A stretch of DNA of 64,000 bases from Bacteroidaceae bacterium (GCA_024683455.1 JAIKYE010000021.1:1-64000); one strand, 5' to 3'; numbered from the stretch's first letter, positions 16,887-25,234 are shown. Notes: generated by a model from the sequence alone, not told the origin. Numbers and translations: made by a program.

Positions 16887-18833
16887 ATGAACATTATGAA
16901 AAACCTGACAGCAGCGGCAATTCTTTTTGCTGTCACCTCTCTAGTAGGACATGCCGCACAGGTAAAAGAGATTGTTTCTCCCAATGGTACATTGCATGTA
17001 CAACTCCAACAAAGTCCCTTAGGATGGACCGTTACCAAGAATGGTACAACCCTTTATACCATCAAGGGCGTAAATATGTTGATAAACGGTAAGAATTACG
17101 CAGGTACGACACCTTTCAAAAGCGTAAAGACAACCTCTGCTAAAGAGACCATCAAACCCGTTGTTCCCATTAAGTTCAGCACTGTAGAAAGTTCCTATAC
17201 ACAGGCAACTCTCTCTTACGGCAACTATGCTGTGGAGATGCGTGTGATGGATAATGCCGTTGCTTATCGTTTCGTAACCAAGATTAAGGGAAACGTTGAG
17301 GTTCAGGAAGATAACTTTACCTTTGTTCCTACCGAAGGTTATGTAGCTCACCGACAGACCACTGGTAACTTTAACACCTCATACGAGGAGTCATACAGAC
17401 ACGAGACTTTGGAGCAGTGGAACCAGAGCGACCGTAAGCTATCTACTATCCCCTGTCTGCTTTCTGGTCCCAACGACAGCCAGTTGCTGATGGGTGAGGC
17501 CGATGTAGATGACTATCCTCGTTTGTTCTTGCAGCCTACTGCAGAAGGTATTGAAGCTACATACCCCAAAGCTCCTATCAAATGGGAGCCCAGAGGTGAC
17601 CGTAGCGAGACCATTACAGAAGGTAACTTTATTGCTAAGACAGCAGGTACCCGCTCATTCCCTTGGCGTTATGTTGCTTGTACAGACAGTAAGGGTATCG
17701 TAGAGCAAACTGTCACCTTGCAGCTGTCCCGTAAACCTGCACTGACAGATACCAGTTGGATTAAGCCTGGTCAGGTAAGCTGGGAATGGTGGAACGGTGC
17801 AGCTCCTTTCGGTCCCGATGTAGACTTCGTATCCGGCTGTAATTACGAGACTTACGCCTATTTTGCAGATTTTGCAGCTAAGTATGGCGTTGAGTATATT
17901 CTATTGGACGAGGGTTGGGCAAAGGATACCAGAGATCCTTACACTGCCAATGACGACATGCGTCTGAAAGAACTAATCCAGTATTGCAAGAGCAAGGGTG
18001 TTGGTGTTATCATCTGGTTGCCTTGGTTGACAGTTGAGAAGAACTGGGATCTCTTCAAGACTTATGCTGAATGGGGTGTAGCCGGTGTAAAGATTGACTT
18101 TATGGACCATGCCGATCAGTGGATGGTGAACTTCTACAAGCGTGTAGTATCTGAGGCTGCTAAATATAAACTGTTGGTTGACCTGCACGGATCATTCACT
18201 CCTACCGGTTTGGAATATGAATATCCCAACTTCCTCTCTTATGAAGGTATCCGTGGTTTGGAGCAGATGGGTAGTTGCCGTCCAGAGAACACCACCTATC
18301 TGCCTTTCATCCGTAATGCAGTAGGTCCTGCCGACTTTACTCCTGGCGGCATGAACAACATGCAGCCTGATCGTTACCATGCCAGTCGTCCCAACAGCGG
18401 TGCAATGGGAACACGTTGTTTCCAGATGGCACTCTACGTAGTACTGGAGAGTGGTATCCAGATGCTGGCTGACAACCCAACACGTTATTATCAGAACGAT
18501 GATTGTACACGCTACATAGCCTCAGTTCCTACCACATGGGACGAGACCCGTTGCTTGGCTGCAGAGGCAGGAAAGTACGTAATCACTGCCAAGCGTAAAG
18601 GCAACAAGTGGTTCATTGGCGGTATCTGCAATGGTGATGAGGATTCTCGTACTTTCAGTCTGAAACTTGATTTCTTGGGCGCTGGCAATCATACACTTAC
18701 AGCTTACAAGGATGGTGTAAATGCCAACTGGCAGGCTATGCACTACAACAAGGAGCAGCGTCAGGTTAGCGCTACAAGCACTCTCGACATCAAGATGATG
18801 AAGAATGGCGGCTATGCTGCTGTTATAGAGTAA
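16887..18833 (+). CDS. Secreted glycoside hydrolase family 97, retaining (alpha-galactosidase-type)
   Basis: 648 residues with a signal peptide (NLTAAAILFAVTSLVGHAAQ); translation may instead begin at Met4 (16896). The N-terminal beta-super-sandwich (about 25-280) starts with VKEIVSPNGTLHV and is followed by the GH97 barrel: SWEWWNGAAPFGPDVDF, YILLDEGWAKD, VGVIIWLPWLTVEKN, GVAGVKIDFMDHADQ, LLVDLHGSFTPTGLE, NFLSYEGIRGLE. Asp404 in KIDFMD occupies the place of the nucleophile of retaining GH97 enzymes such as the B. thetaiotaomicron alpha-galactosidase; inverting SusB-type enzymes use glutamates elsewhere. That makes alpha-galactosidase more likely than alpha-glucosidase, as inference. It is probably co-transcribed with the glycerophosphodiesterase 10 bp downstream. 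Confidence 0.9.
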   Translation: MNIMKNLTAAAILFAVTSLVGHAAQVKEIVSPNGTLHVQLQQSPLGWTVTKNGTTLYTIKGVNMLINGKNYAGTTPFKSVKTTSAKETIKPVVPIKFSTVESSYTQATLSYGNYAVEMRVMDNAVAYRFVTKIKGNVEVQEDNFTFVPTEGYVAHRQTTGNFNTSYEESYRHETLEQWNQSDRKLSTIPCLLSGPNDSQLLMGEADVDDYPRLFLQPTAEGIEATYPKAPIKWEPRGDRSETITEGNFIAKTAGTRSFPWRYVACTDSKGIVEQTVTLQLSRKPALTDTSWIKPGQVSWEWWNGAAPFGPDVDFVSGCNYETYAYFADFAAKYGVEYILLDEGWAKDTRDPYTANDDMRLKELIQYCKSKGVGVIIWLPWLTVEKNWDLFKTYAEWGVAGVKIDFMDHADQWMVNFYKRVVSEAAKYKLLVDLHGSFTPTGLEYEYPNFLSYEGIRGLEQMGSCRPENTTYLPFIRNAVGPADFTPGGMNNMQPDRYHASRPNSGAMGTRCFQMALYVVLESGIQMLADNPTRYYQNDDCTRYIASVPTTWDETRCLAAEAGKYVITAKRKGNKWFIGGICNGDEDSRTFSLKLDFLGAGNHTLTAYKDGVNANWQAMHYNKEQRQVSATSTLDIKMMKNGGYAAVIE

Positions 18834-18843
18834 AAAATAAAGA

Positions 18844-19608
18844 ATGAGAAAAACCTTCTATACATTAGCTTTGGTCTGCGTATCACTTATGGTGTGTGCG
18901 CAGCCAAAGGTAGTGGCTCACCGCGGATACTGGCGCACGGATGGTAGTGCCCAAAATTCCATCGTATCGCTGCAGAAGGCAGCTGCCATCGGATGCTACG
19001 GTTCCGAGTTTGATGTATGGCTTACTGTCGATGGCGTTCCTGTGGTTTTCCATGACGGGACCATCAATGGAATAAAGATAGAGGATGCTACCTATGCGGA
19101 ACTGATGAACCATCGCTTGGCTAATGGCGAGTTTCTCCCTACCCTGCAACAGTATCTTTTGGAGGCTACGAAAACGGAAGGTTGTCAATTAATTCTGGAG
19201 ATCAAACCTCACAGCACTGCACAACGTGATGAACGCGTTGTGCAGCGTTGTTTGGAACTGATTCACATGCTGAAGCTGCAGGAGCGTACAGAGTACATTT
19301 CCTTCAGCAAGCATGTATGTGAATACCTTCATGCTCAGGAACCATCAGCTAAGATTGCTTACCTAAAAGGTGATATGGCGCCGAAAGAGATCAAAGCTAT
19401 GGGATGGACGGGCATAGACTATCATCATGGTGTTTTTAAGGCACATCCCGAATGGTTGCAGGAGTCTCAGCAACTAGGTGTTGAAGTGAATGTGTGGACG
19501 GTTGATGGTGAAGAAGCTCTTACGGAATTTGCCAAAATGAAAGGGATTGACATCATCACCACCAACGACCCTGAGATCTTGCAGGCAATTCTTAAGAAGA
19601 AGCGTTAA
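18844..19608 (+). CDS. Secreted glycerophosphodiester phosphodiesterase
   Basis: 254 residues with a signal peptide (MRKTFYTLALVCVSLMVCAQ). GDPD-family residues are in place: His26 in VAHRGYW, Glu55 and Asp57 in GSEFDVWLTVDG, His70 in VVFHDGTING, and LILEIKPH and VNVWTVDGEE further on. Such enzymes cleave glycerophosphodiesters from phospholipid breakdown into glycerol-3-phosphate and an alcohol. It lies 10 bp after the GH97 gene, so it shares that operon, although the substrates are not obviously linked. A weak hairpin (ATGCTC/GAGCAT, 19670-19696) follows as a possible terminator. Confidence 0.88.
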   Translation: MRKTFYTLALVCVSLMVCAQPKVVAHRGYWRTDGSAQNSIVSLQKAAAIGCYGSEFDVWLTVDGVPVVFHDGTINGIKIEDATYAELMNHRLANGEFLPTLQQYLLEATKTEGCQLILEIKPHSTAQRDERVVQRCLELIHMLKLQERTEYISFSKHVCEYLHAQEPSAKIAYLKGDMAPKEIKAMGWTGIDYHHGVFKAHPEWLQESQQLGVEVNVWTVDGEEALTEFAKMKGIDIITTNDPEILQAILKKKR

Positions 19609-19720
19609 AAATACCAGATTTGTTTCATTATACAACGTCTTTATCTGTTAGTTATTAGATAGAATGCTCTTTTCGTGTGATTTTTTTTGAGCATTTACTC
19701 TTTGTACTCAAAAAAAACAT

Positions 19721-19728
19721 TATCTTTG
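19721..19728 (+). promoter_or_regulatory. -7 element before the calpain-like protease gene
   Basis: TAtcTTTG followed by GCGTCGC, about 55 bp before the ATG at 19783. The -33 element is not clear. Confidence 0.5.
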
Positions 19729-19782
19729 CGTCGCTTTTTTATGAAAACGCAGAGTATTCAACAAATAAACTAACAATAAAAG

Positions 19783-21303
19783 ATGAAAAAAAACCTTTTT
19801 CTTTTGGCCATCGTTATGATGGTGAGTGTGGTGGCAAAGGCACAGCGCCTTGACATTACATTTGATGACAATTCTGTCATCTCTTACAACATTAACAAAA
19901 TTAAGAGTTTGGAATTCATGCCAGAGGCTGAACCTGGACAGGTTGACGGATACTGGTATCTGGGATGGCGTGTAACTAGCTCAAGCCAGAAAAATATGAA
20001 TGGCGACGAAAGATGGATTTTCAGTGGTACTGTTCTGAAGCAGATTAAATCTACTGGAGAAGAAGAGTTTTTTGACCTGACATACGCCGAGAACAAAAAG
20101 ACCTTTAAAGCAACATCACGCAACGATGGTACTACTCTCACATACACTGTTTCTGCCCTTGAGGACGAACTGTTGGTATTAAAGATGGGTAGTACAACCC
20201 GTTATTTCTTCAGATCAACGACTGATGCGTATTTGGCAAAAGAGCCCTATCGCTATCCTAACCGAACTGAACTGACAGACACTGCCAAGGTATGGGCCTT
20301 GAAGAAGAGTCCTACGCATTCAAGTATTTCACCCATGGGTGAGAAATATGCCAGGTATTCTGCAGCAACTGCTGAGCAGAAAGAATGGCTGGCAGATGCT
20401 AGCAATCAGCCAGATTCTAAACTTATCGGTCTTGAAGACTACAAGCAGTGGAAAGCCAAAACTATTACATTGTATCCTCTGAATGGCGGTACACCCACCC
20501 CTGCTGACGTAAACCAGCATGCTATTGGTGATTGCTGTATGTGTGCCGTGTTTGCATCATTTGCTTATATTTATCCCGACTTCATCAAGAGCATTATTAC
20601 CAAGGTAAGTTCTACGAAGTACACTGTTAAAATGTACGACCCTCAGGGTAACCCCATTGAGGTTGCAGTAGATAATAAGTTGCTTTGCAATGATGACGGC
20701 TATTGCCCACAACTTAGCGGGAAAAATGACAAGTACAATTGGGCTACCATCATGGAGAAAGCCCTCATGAAGTGGATGACATGTTTTAAGACAGGAGGTA
20801 TTGAAGGCATTCCCACGGAGCATGCGGCTCCCCCATTCACAGGTAATGGCGACAGTTGGGCATACGATTGGGGGCAGTTGTTTAACAGCGAGATGAAAAT
20901 AGCTGTTGATTATGCCCTTAAAAATGGCATGATCTGTGTAGGTGGTTTCCATCAGAATGGTGTTCTCTGCGGTACGCTGGAGACTGTTACTGCCCATGCC
21001 TTTACCGTTATGTACACCCGTTACCCCGAGAAATATGCATTCTCTATGCGTAACCCCTGGGGTATCACCTCTGTGGACGGTGTGTTGGAGATTCCCGAGC
21101 AGAGAAGCCGCATGTATCTTGTTGACTTCCGCTGTGTAATGCCTGGAGCTGCAGCTCCCTATATGCGTCAGGATTTGGGTGGCTATATTCCTCCTAAGTT
21201 TGTTATGGGTCAGAACGATAGATTCCTCAGTCCTATCCTTCTTAAGAAATACAACTTAGATTCTTACGGCCCCACCCCTGAAGAAGAGGACAACGAAGAA
21301 TGA
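19783..21303 (+). CDS. Secreted calpain-like (family C2) cysteine protease
   Basis: 506 residues with a signal peptide (MKKNLFLLAIVMMVSVVAKAQ). After it comes DITFDDNSVISYNINKIKSLEF, a mature N-terminus common in Bacteroidota secreted proteins, and a lipocalin-like beta region to about 150. The C-terminal half has the calpain triad in order: Cys251 in QHAIGDCCMCAVFASF (compare QxxLGDCWLLAA), His405 in TAHAFTVM and Asn424 in MRNPWG. The Trp after the catalytic Cys is replaced by Cys. Porphyromonas Tpr is a known relative type. It is presumably an exported peptidase, and its proteolytic activity is inferred. The stop overlaps the start of the epimerase by four bases (ATGA). Confidence 0.8.
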   Translation: MKKNLFLLAIVMMVSVVAKAQRLDITFDDNSVISYNINKIKSLEFMPEAEPGQVDGYWYLGWRVTSSSQKNMNGDERWIFSGTVLKQIKSTGEEEFFDLTYAENKKTFKATSRNDGTTLTYTVSALEDELLVLKMGSTTRYFFRSTTDAYLAKEPYRYPNRTELTDTAKVWALKKSPTHSSISPMGEKYARYSAATAEQKEWLADASNQPDSKLIGLEDYKQWKAKTITLYPLNGGTPTPADVNQHAIGDCCMCAVFASFAYIYPDFIKSIITKVSSTKYTVKMYDPQGNPIEVAVDNKLLCNDDGYCPQLSGKNDKYNWATIMEKALMKWMTCFKTGGIEGIPTEHAAPPFTGNGDSWAYDWGQLFNSEMKIAVDYALKNGMICVGGFHQNGVLCGTLETVTAHAFTVMYTRYPEKYAFSMRNPWGITSVDGVLEIPEQRSRMYLVDFRCVMPGAAAPYMRQDLGGYIPPKFVMGQNDRFLSPILLKKYNLDSYGPTPEEEDNEE

Positions 21304-22346
21304 CAATACTTGTAACAGGAGCCAGCGGCTTCATAGGTAGTTATATTGTCCAGGAGGGACTGGACAAAGGGCTCGAGGTCTGGGCAGGTGTTCGCGGTAC
21401 CAGTAGCCGTGGCTATCTGCAGGACGAACGCATAAAGTTTGCCCAACTCGACCTCTCCAACCCCGACAAACTGCTTCAGCAATTACAACAGTACAAGGAG
21501 CAGATGGACGGTAATGGATGGGACTATGTTGTGCATGCCGCTGGAGCCACTAAGTGCTTAAATGAAGAAGATTTCTATCGCACCAATACAGATGGCACCC
21601 GTAACCTGATAGATGCGTTGCGAACAGCAGGCATGACACCCAAAAGGTTTGTCTTCGTAAGCAGCCTTAGCATCTTTGGTGCTGTCAGAGAAGAAGCGAT
21701 AAGGAGACCTTCTGCAGAGAATCCCTGGATATACAGTCCCATACTTCTTACGGACACGCCCATGCCTAATACAGCTTATGGCAGGAGCAAACTGAAGGCA
21801 GAGGAATACCTGCTTCAGCAAAAGGATTTCCCCTATACTATTCTCAGGCCAACAGGTGTGTATGGCCCGCGCGAGAAGGACTACTTCATGATGGCGAAGA
21901 GCATCAAGCAGCACATAGACTTTGCTGTAGGATATAAGCCACAGGAAATTACTTTCATCTACATGATGGATGTGGTACAGGCTATATATAAATGTATTGT
22001 TTCACCTGCTGCACAGGGAAAAGCTTACTTCCTGAGCGATGGCGAAGTATATAACAGCCGTAGGTTCAGTGATTTGTTGCAGCAGCACCTCGGAAATCCA
22101 TGGGTTCTGCATATCAAGGCGCCATTATGGCTGCTCCGTATCATCTGCTGGGTAAGCACGCGTGTAAGCCATCTCACGGGTAAGATGAATGCCCTTAATG
22201 ATGATAAGTTCTACATCCTTAGCCAGCGTAACTGGCAATGTGATATAGAACCTGCCAAACGCGATTTCGGCTTCCAGCCCCAATGGAAATTGGAACAGGG
22301 GGTAGAAGCTACCATAAAATGGTACAAGGAGAACGGTTGGATATAA
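21300..22346 (+). CDS. NAD-dependent epimerase/dehydratase (extended SDR)
   Basis: 348 residues, cytoplasmic. The Rossmann NAD(P) motif GASGFIG is at 7-13, VVHAAG at about 80, VSSLSIFG in the middle, and the catalytic pair Tyr160 and Lys164 is in AYGRSK. LRPTGVYGPREKDYF and the C-terminal substrate region are typical of NAD-dependent nucleotide-sugar or 3-beta-hydroxysteroid-type epimerases. The substrate cannot be told. Start and upstream stop overlap (ATGA), so it is translationally coupled to the secreted protease, an unusual pairing. No convincing terminator is seen before the next promoter. Confidence 0.85.
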   Translation: MTILVTGASGFIGSYIVQEGLDKGLEVWAGVRGTSSRGYLQDERIKFAQLDLSNPDKLLQQLQQYKEQMDGNGWDYVVHAAGATKCLNEEDFYRTNTDGTRNLIDALRTAGMTPKRFVFVSSLSIFGAVREEAIRRPSAENPWIYSPILLTDTPMPNTAYGRSKLKAEEYLLQQKDFPYTILRPTGVYGPREKDYFMMAKSIKQHIDFAVGYKPQEITFIYMMDVVQAIYKCIVSPAAQGKAYFLSDGEVYNSRRFSDLLQQHLGNPWVLHIKAPLWLLRIICWVSTRVSHLTGKMNALNDDKFYILSQRNWQCDIEPAKRDFGFQPQWKLEQGVEATIKWYKENGWI

Positions 22347-22424
22347 CTCTAGCCTACATTTTATCGTTAAAAACAATGCAAAAAACATTTTCAATAAAAA
22401 AAATCAAAAAAAAGTAGGAATATC

Positions 22425-22455
22425 TTTGGTGATTGAGAAAAAATATGTAAGTTTG
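22425..22455 (+). promoter_or_regulatory. Promoter of the cohesin/dockerin gene pair
   Basis: TTTG (22425-22428), 19 bp, TAagTTTG (22448-22455). It leaves an AT-rich leader of about 88 nt. The strong consensus and biased codon use of the genes suggest high expression. Confidence 0.65.
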
Positions 22456-22548
22456 CATCGTATAACTATGTTTAGACCTAAAAAAGCTAACTAAAACAAG
22501 AACGAAAACTAATAAAATTACAAATTATTCACTTTAAAAATTTATCTT

Positions 22549-23196
22549 ATGAAAAGAAGATTTTTATTTCTGTTGATGGCAGTTTGCTCTTTCGTGGGCG
22601 CTAATGCTGCTCTTAACCGCGCTAACAACAATCTGACATTGGGCTCCGCTACTGGTGAGCAGGGTAAGACTGTTGAGGTAACCTTGAACATGAAGAATGC
22701 TACTAAGGCTATTATCAACTGGCAAGCTGAGTTAGTTCTACCTCAGGGTGTTACTTTGGTAAGTGTTGCTCAGACTGGTCGTTGGACTGAAGCTATTCAG
22801 GTAAACGGAAACACATTGTTCTCTGAGACTGAGACTGCCGTTGCAAAGGGTGAATCAAATGCTACTCCTATTGCCACAATTACTTTGAAGGTAGATGCTT
22901 CTGTAGCTGAAGGCGAATATACCATCGAGCTGAAGAACACTGTTATGCATGCTGATGATGGTACAGAGATTTCTCAGCCCGCTACTGAAACTGTATCAGC
23001 TAAGTTGACCGTTACTCCTGCAACTGGAATTAGAGGTGACCTCGACGGCAGTGGTACTGTAGGCGTTGGTGATATCGAAGAGATTCTTAAGCTTATGGCT
23101 AGTGGCGAGAACAATCCTGCAGCTGACCTTGATGGCAGTGGTTCTGTAGGTGTTGGTGACATCGAGGAAATCCTTAAGATTATGGCTGGTGCATAA
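22549..23196 (+). CDS. Secreted cohesin-like protein with C-terminal dockerin repeats
   Basis: 215 residues. A signal peptide (to about ANA-21) is followed by one beta-sandwich domain (about 25-155) of cohesin character: VEVTLNMKNATKAIINWQAELVLPQGVTLV, ATPIATITLKVD, YTIELKNTVM. Residues about 162-215 hold two nearly identical F-hand units, GDLDGSGTVGVGDIEEILKLM and ADLDGSGSVGVGDIEEILKIM. They match the dockerin type I calcium loop (ligands at 1, 3, 5, 7 and 12). There is no catalytic domain. It may be a non-cellulosomal surface or scaffold protein. The next gene, 53 bp downstream, encodes a second sandwich of the same kind, probably in one transcript. Confidence 0.78.
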   Translation: MKRRFLFLLMAVCSFVGANAALNRANNNLTLGSATGEQGKTVEVTLNMKNATKAIINWQAELVLPQGVTLVSVAQTGRWTEAIQVNGNTLFSETETAVAKGESNATPIATITLKVDASVAEGEYTIELKNTVMHADDGTEISQPATETVSAKLTVTPATGIRGDLDGSGTVGVGDIEEILKLMASGENNPAADLDGSGSVGVGDIEEILKIMAGA

Positions 23197-23249
23197 AAAA
23201 ATTGATTACGATATAGAAAAATATAACTAACCAATAAAAATAAGCAAAT

Positions 23250-23867
23250 ATGAAAAAGATTTTTACTTTTATGGCTGTCTTTGCTTTAACTATGGCAGCA
23301 AGTGCTCAGACAGTAGTGTCTATGTACGCTGAATTCGATAAGACGAACAGCTGCGTTGACGTCAAGTTGAAAAACGAAAAATTGGTTTCATCTTTTTCTT
23401 TCAAGTTCCTCCTTCCTGAGGGAGTTACAGTTGTAACAGAGACTGAAGATGGTGAAACATACCCTTTGTGGGACAGAGATGAGAATCGTGTTAAGGACGC
23501 CAGAACAAAGAAGTGGAGTATGGATATTCGTGATGCAGCAGAAGGCTACACAATGGTAACTTGCTATGGTGGACCTGGTGTTGCAGCTGGTGATGGCGCA
23601 ATCTTCCATATCCCCGTAACAGGTACTCTGAAAGATAAAGTTGTTAATTTCAAAGATGGACAGGCTTATGTCCCAAGCGAAGTAGAAGGAGAAAAGGGAA
23701 CTGAATATACTTTTGATCCTTTTACTTGCACCATTGTGACCGCTATCAACAGCATTTCTGCTGATGAGACAAAGAGCGGTGTTATCTACAACATGGCTGG
23801 TCAGCGTGTAAGCAAGGCTGTAAAGGGTGTTTACGTAGTTGATGGCAAGAAGGTTGCTGTTAAGTAA
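23250..23867 (+). CDS. Secreted cohesin-like beta-sandwich protein with C-terminal sorting-type tail
   Basis: 205 residues with a signal peptide (MKKIFTFMAVFALTMAASAQ). The middle (about 22-160) looks like a cohesin or CBM-type sandwich: CVDVKLKNEKLVSSFSFKFLLPEGVTVV, GDGAIFHIPVTGTL. The C-terminus is IYNMAGQRVSKAVKGVYVVDGKKVAVK-like (positions 179-205), the same tail class as the proteins ending at 1054 and 13540. No enzyme motif is present. It shares a probable operon with the dockerin protein upstream and ends at a strong terminator. Function unknown; binding or structural role at the surface is inferred. Confidence 0.72.
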   Translation: MKKIFTFMAVFALTMAASAQTVVSMYAEFDKTNSCVDVKLKNEKLVSSFSFKFLLPEGVTVVTETEDGETYPLWDRDENRVKDARTKKWSMDIRDAAEGYTMVTCYGGPGVAAGDGAIFHIPVTGTLKDKVVNFKDGQAYVPSEVEGEKGTEYTFDPFTCTIVTAINSISADETKSGVIYNMAGQRVSKAVKGVYVVDGKKVAVK

Positions 23868-23899
23868 TTAAGGAAACTTATTTACACAATAAACACTTC

Positions 23900-23931
23900 A
23901 AGGGCTCGACATCTAGTCGGGCCTTTTTTTT
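23900..23931 (+). terminator. Terminator of the cohesin/dockerin operon
   Basis: AGGGCTCGAC, loop ATCTA, GTCGGGCCT, then eight T. Confidence 0.85.
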
Positions 23932-24008
23932 GCTACACGTAGAAAGATTTACTGGTACACGTGAAAAATATTTTTTCTAGGCGTAGTAGTAATTTTCCCT
24001 TCGTTTAT

Positions 24009-24039
24009 TTTGTTTTGTTCTTGCTTATTCGTAACTTCG
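24009..24039 (+). promoter_or_regulatory. Promoter of the methyltransferase-like gene and cobalamin adenosyltransferase
   Basis: TTTG (24009-24012), 19 bp, TAacTTCG (24032-24039). The predicted transcription start is within a base or two of the ATG at 24044, so the mRNA may be leaderless. Confidence 0.65.
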
Positions 24040-24043
24040 CATC

Positions 24044-24571
24044 ATGTATAGGCTATCCAATCCCATAATTTGGCTTCGCCGCTTCAGACATCGTTGCGGC
24101 TACGGTGTTCATTCGCCGTTTGCCTTTCATTTTATTACGGATGTGATATACGAGAAGACGCCATACTATGCATACAGGGATCTGGATAAGTCTCTACCAT
24201 TGAAAGACCTTTTGAGGGTTCGTAAGGTACTACACCTCCTGTTGCGTATCAGCAACTGGAAACAGCCAAAGGATATCCTCTGCCTCATGCCGTCGAACAA
24301 TGTGGAACGGTATTTAAAGGCAGGATGCAGGAAGTCCCATATAATAAATAATGTACCAGAAGGACAAATAGATTTATGTTGGCTCTCAGAACCCTGCGAA
24401 GACATTTACATTCATCTACATGAGCATTCTATGCTAGTGCTGGATAACTTAGACAAACATAAAGAATGGTTTCTGAACCTACCCTCTGTTATTAGCTTTG
24501 ACCTTTACGATATTGGAATAGCCTTTTTTGATACCAAGTATAACAAACAACACTATATTGTAAATTTCTAA
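24044..24571 (+). CDS. Reduced SAM-methyltransferase-like protein of Bacteroidota
   Basis: 175 residues. The N-terminal RFRHRCGYGVHSPFAFHFITDVI and the C-terminal SFDLYDIGIAFFD...HYIVNF match the ends of a conserved Bacteroidota family of class I SAM-dependent methyltransferase-like proteins. In that family the first motif, following LLRLxNxxxPKxIL, normally reads like LELGTSLG; here it is LCLMPSN (80-85), with no glycines. The protein is also shorter than I expect for the family (over 200 residues). So it looks like a degenerate or repurposed member without SAM binding. It overlaps the next start by one base (TAATG), in an operon with the cobalamin adenosyltransferase. Confidence 0.6.
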   Translation: MYRLSNPIIWLRRFRHRCGYGVHSPFAFHFITDVIYEKTPYYAYRDLDKSLPLKDLLRVRKVLHLLLRISNWKQPKDILCLMPSNNVERYLKAGCRKSHIINNVPEGQIDLCWLSEPCEDIYIHLHEHSMLVLDNLDKHKEWFLNLPSVISFDLYDIGIAFFDTKYNKQHYIVNF

Positions 24572-25125
24572 TGAAAAAATGTAACGTCTATACGCGTACC
24601 GGTGATGCTGGCCTGACCAGCCTTGTTGGTGGGAAACGCATACCTAAGTCCAGCCTACGAATAGAGAGTTATGGTACGATAGATGAGCTGAACAGCCAAT
24701 TGGGCCTTCTCATAACTTATCTTGGCGAACCAGCCGACTGCGAATGTCTGGAGAGAATCCAAGGTCAGTTGTTTGCCATAGGAAATATCCTTGCTACCGA
24801 TTCGGATAGTAAGGAACCATGTAAATGCCAGATAACAGCAGAGGATGTTTCGGAACTGGAACACTGTATAGACCTGGCCAACGAAGGCCTGCCTGGCTGG
24901 CGCGGGTTTACACTGCCTGGCGGGTGCAGAGCAGCAGCCGTTGCCCACGTCTGCAGGACAGTCTGCCGTAGGGCGGAACGCAGGATTTGTGCATTGAACG
25001 CTGAAGAGCCTGTTGACAAATACGTTACTGCATATATCAATCGTTTAAGCGATTATCTATATGTTCTGGCTTGTAGGCTAAATTTTTTAGGTGGTACAGA
25101 TGAAATTTTATGGCATAAAGGATGA
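24571..25125 (+). CDS. Cob(I)alamin adenosyltransferase, PduO type
   Basis: 184 residues, typical for PduO/MMAB enzymes. They transfer the adenosyl group of ATP to cob(I)alamin to make coenzyme B12. The ATP-binding N-terminus is VYTRTGDAGLTSLVGGKRIPK (residues 5-25), followed by RIESYGTIDELNSQLG. The signature CRRAERRI and the C-terminal INRLSDYLYVLACRLN helix are present. Adenosylcobalamin would feed enzymes such as methylmalonyl-CoA mutase of the propionate pathway, a common Prevotella trait, though that is not in this window. No cobalamin riboswitch was recognised upstream. Confidence 0.93.
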   Translation: MKKCNVYTRTGDAGLTSLVGGKRIPKSSLRIESYGTIDELNSQLGLLITYLGEPADCECLERIQGQLFAIGNILATDSDSKEPCKCQITAEDVSELEHCIDLANEGLPGWRGFTLPGGCRAAAVAHVCRTVCRRAERRICALNAEEPVDKYVTAYINRLSDYLYVLACRLNFLGGTDEILWHKG

Positions 25126-25143
25126 TTTTTCCAGAAATTATTG

Positions 25144-25151
25144 TATCTTTG
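25144..25151 (+). promoter_or_regulatory. -7 element before the DUF2795 gene
   Basis: TAtcTTTG followed by CGCC, giving a leader of about 78 nt. No clear -33 element. Confidence 0.5.
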
Positions 25152-25234
25152 CGCCTCAAAAAGGATGCTTCCTTAAAAAATAGAGACCTTAGGCATTAGT
25201 CAATTGAAAATAAAAACATAAAAATTATAGAAAA

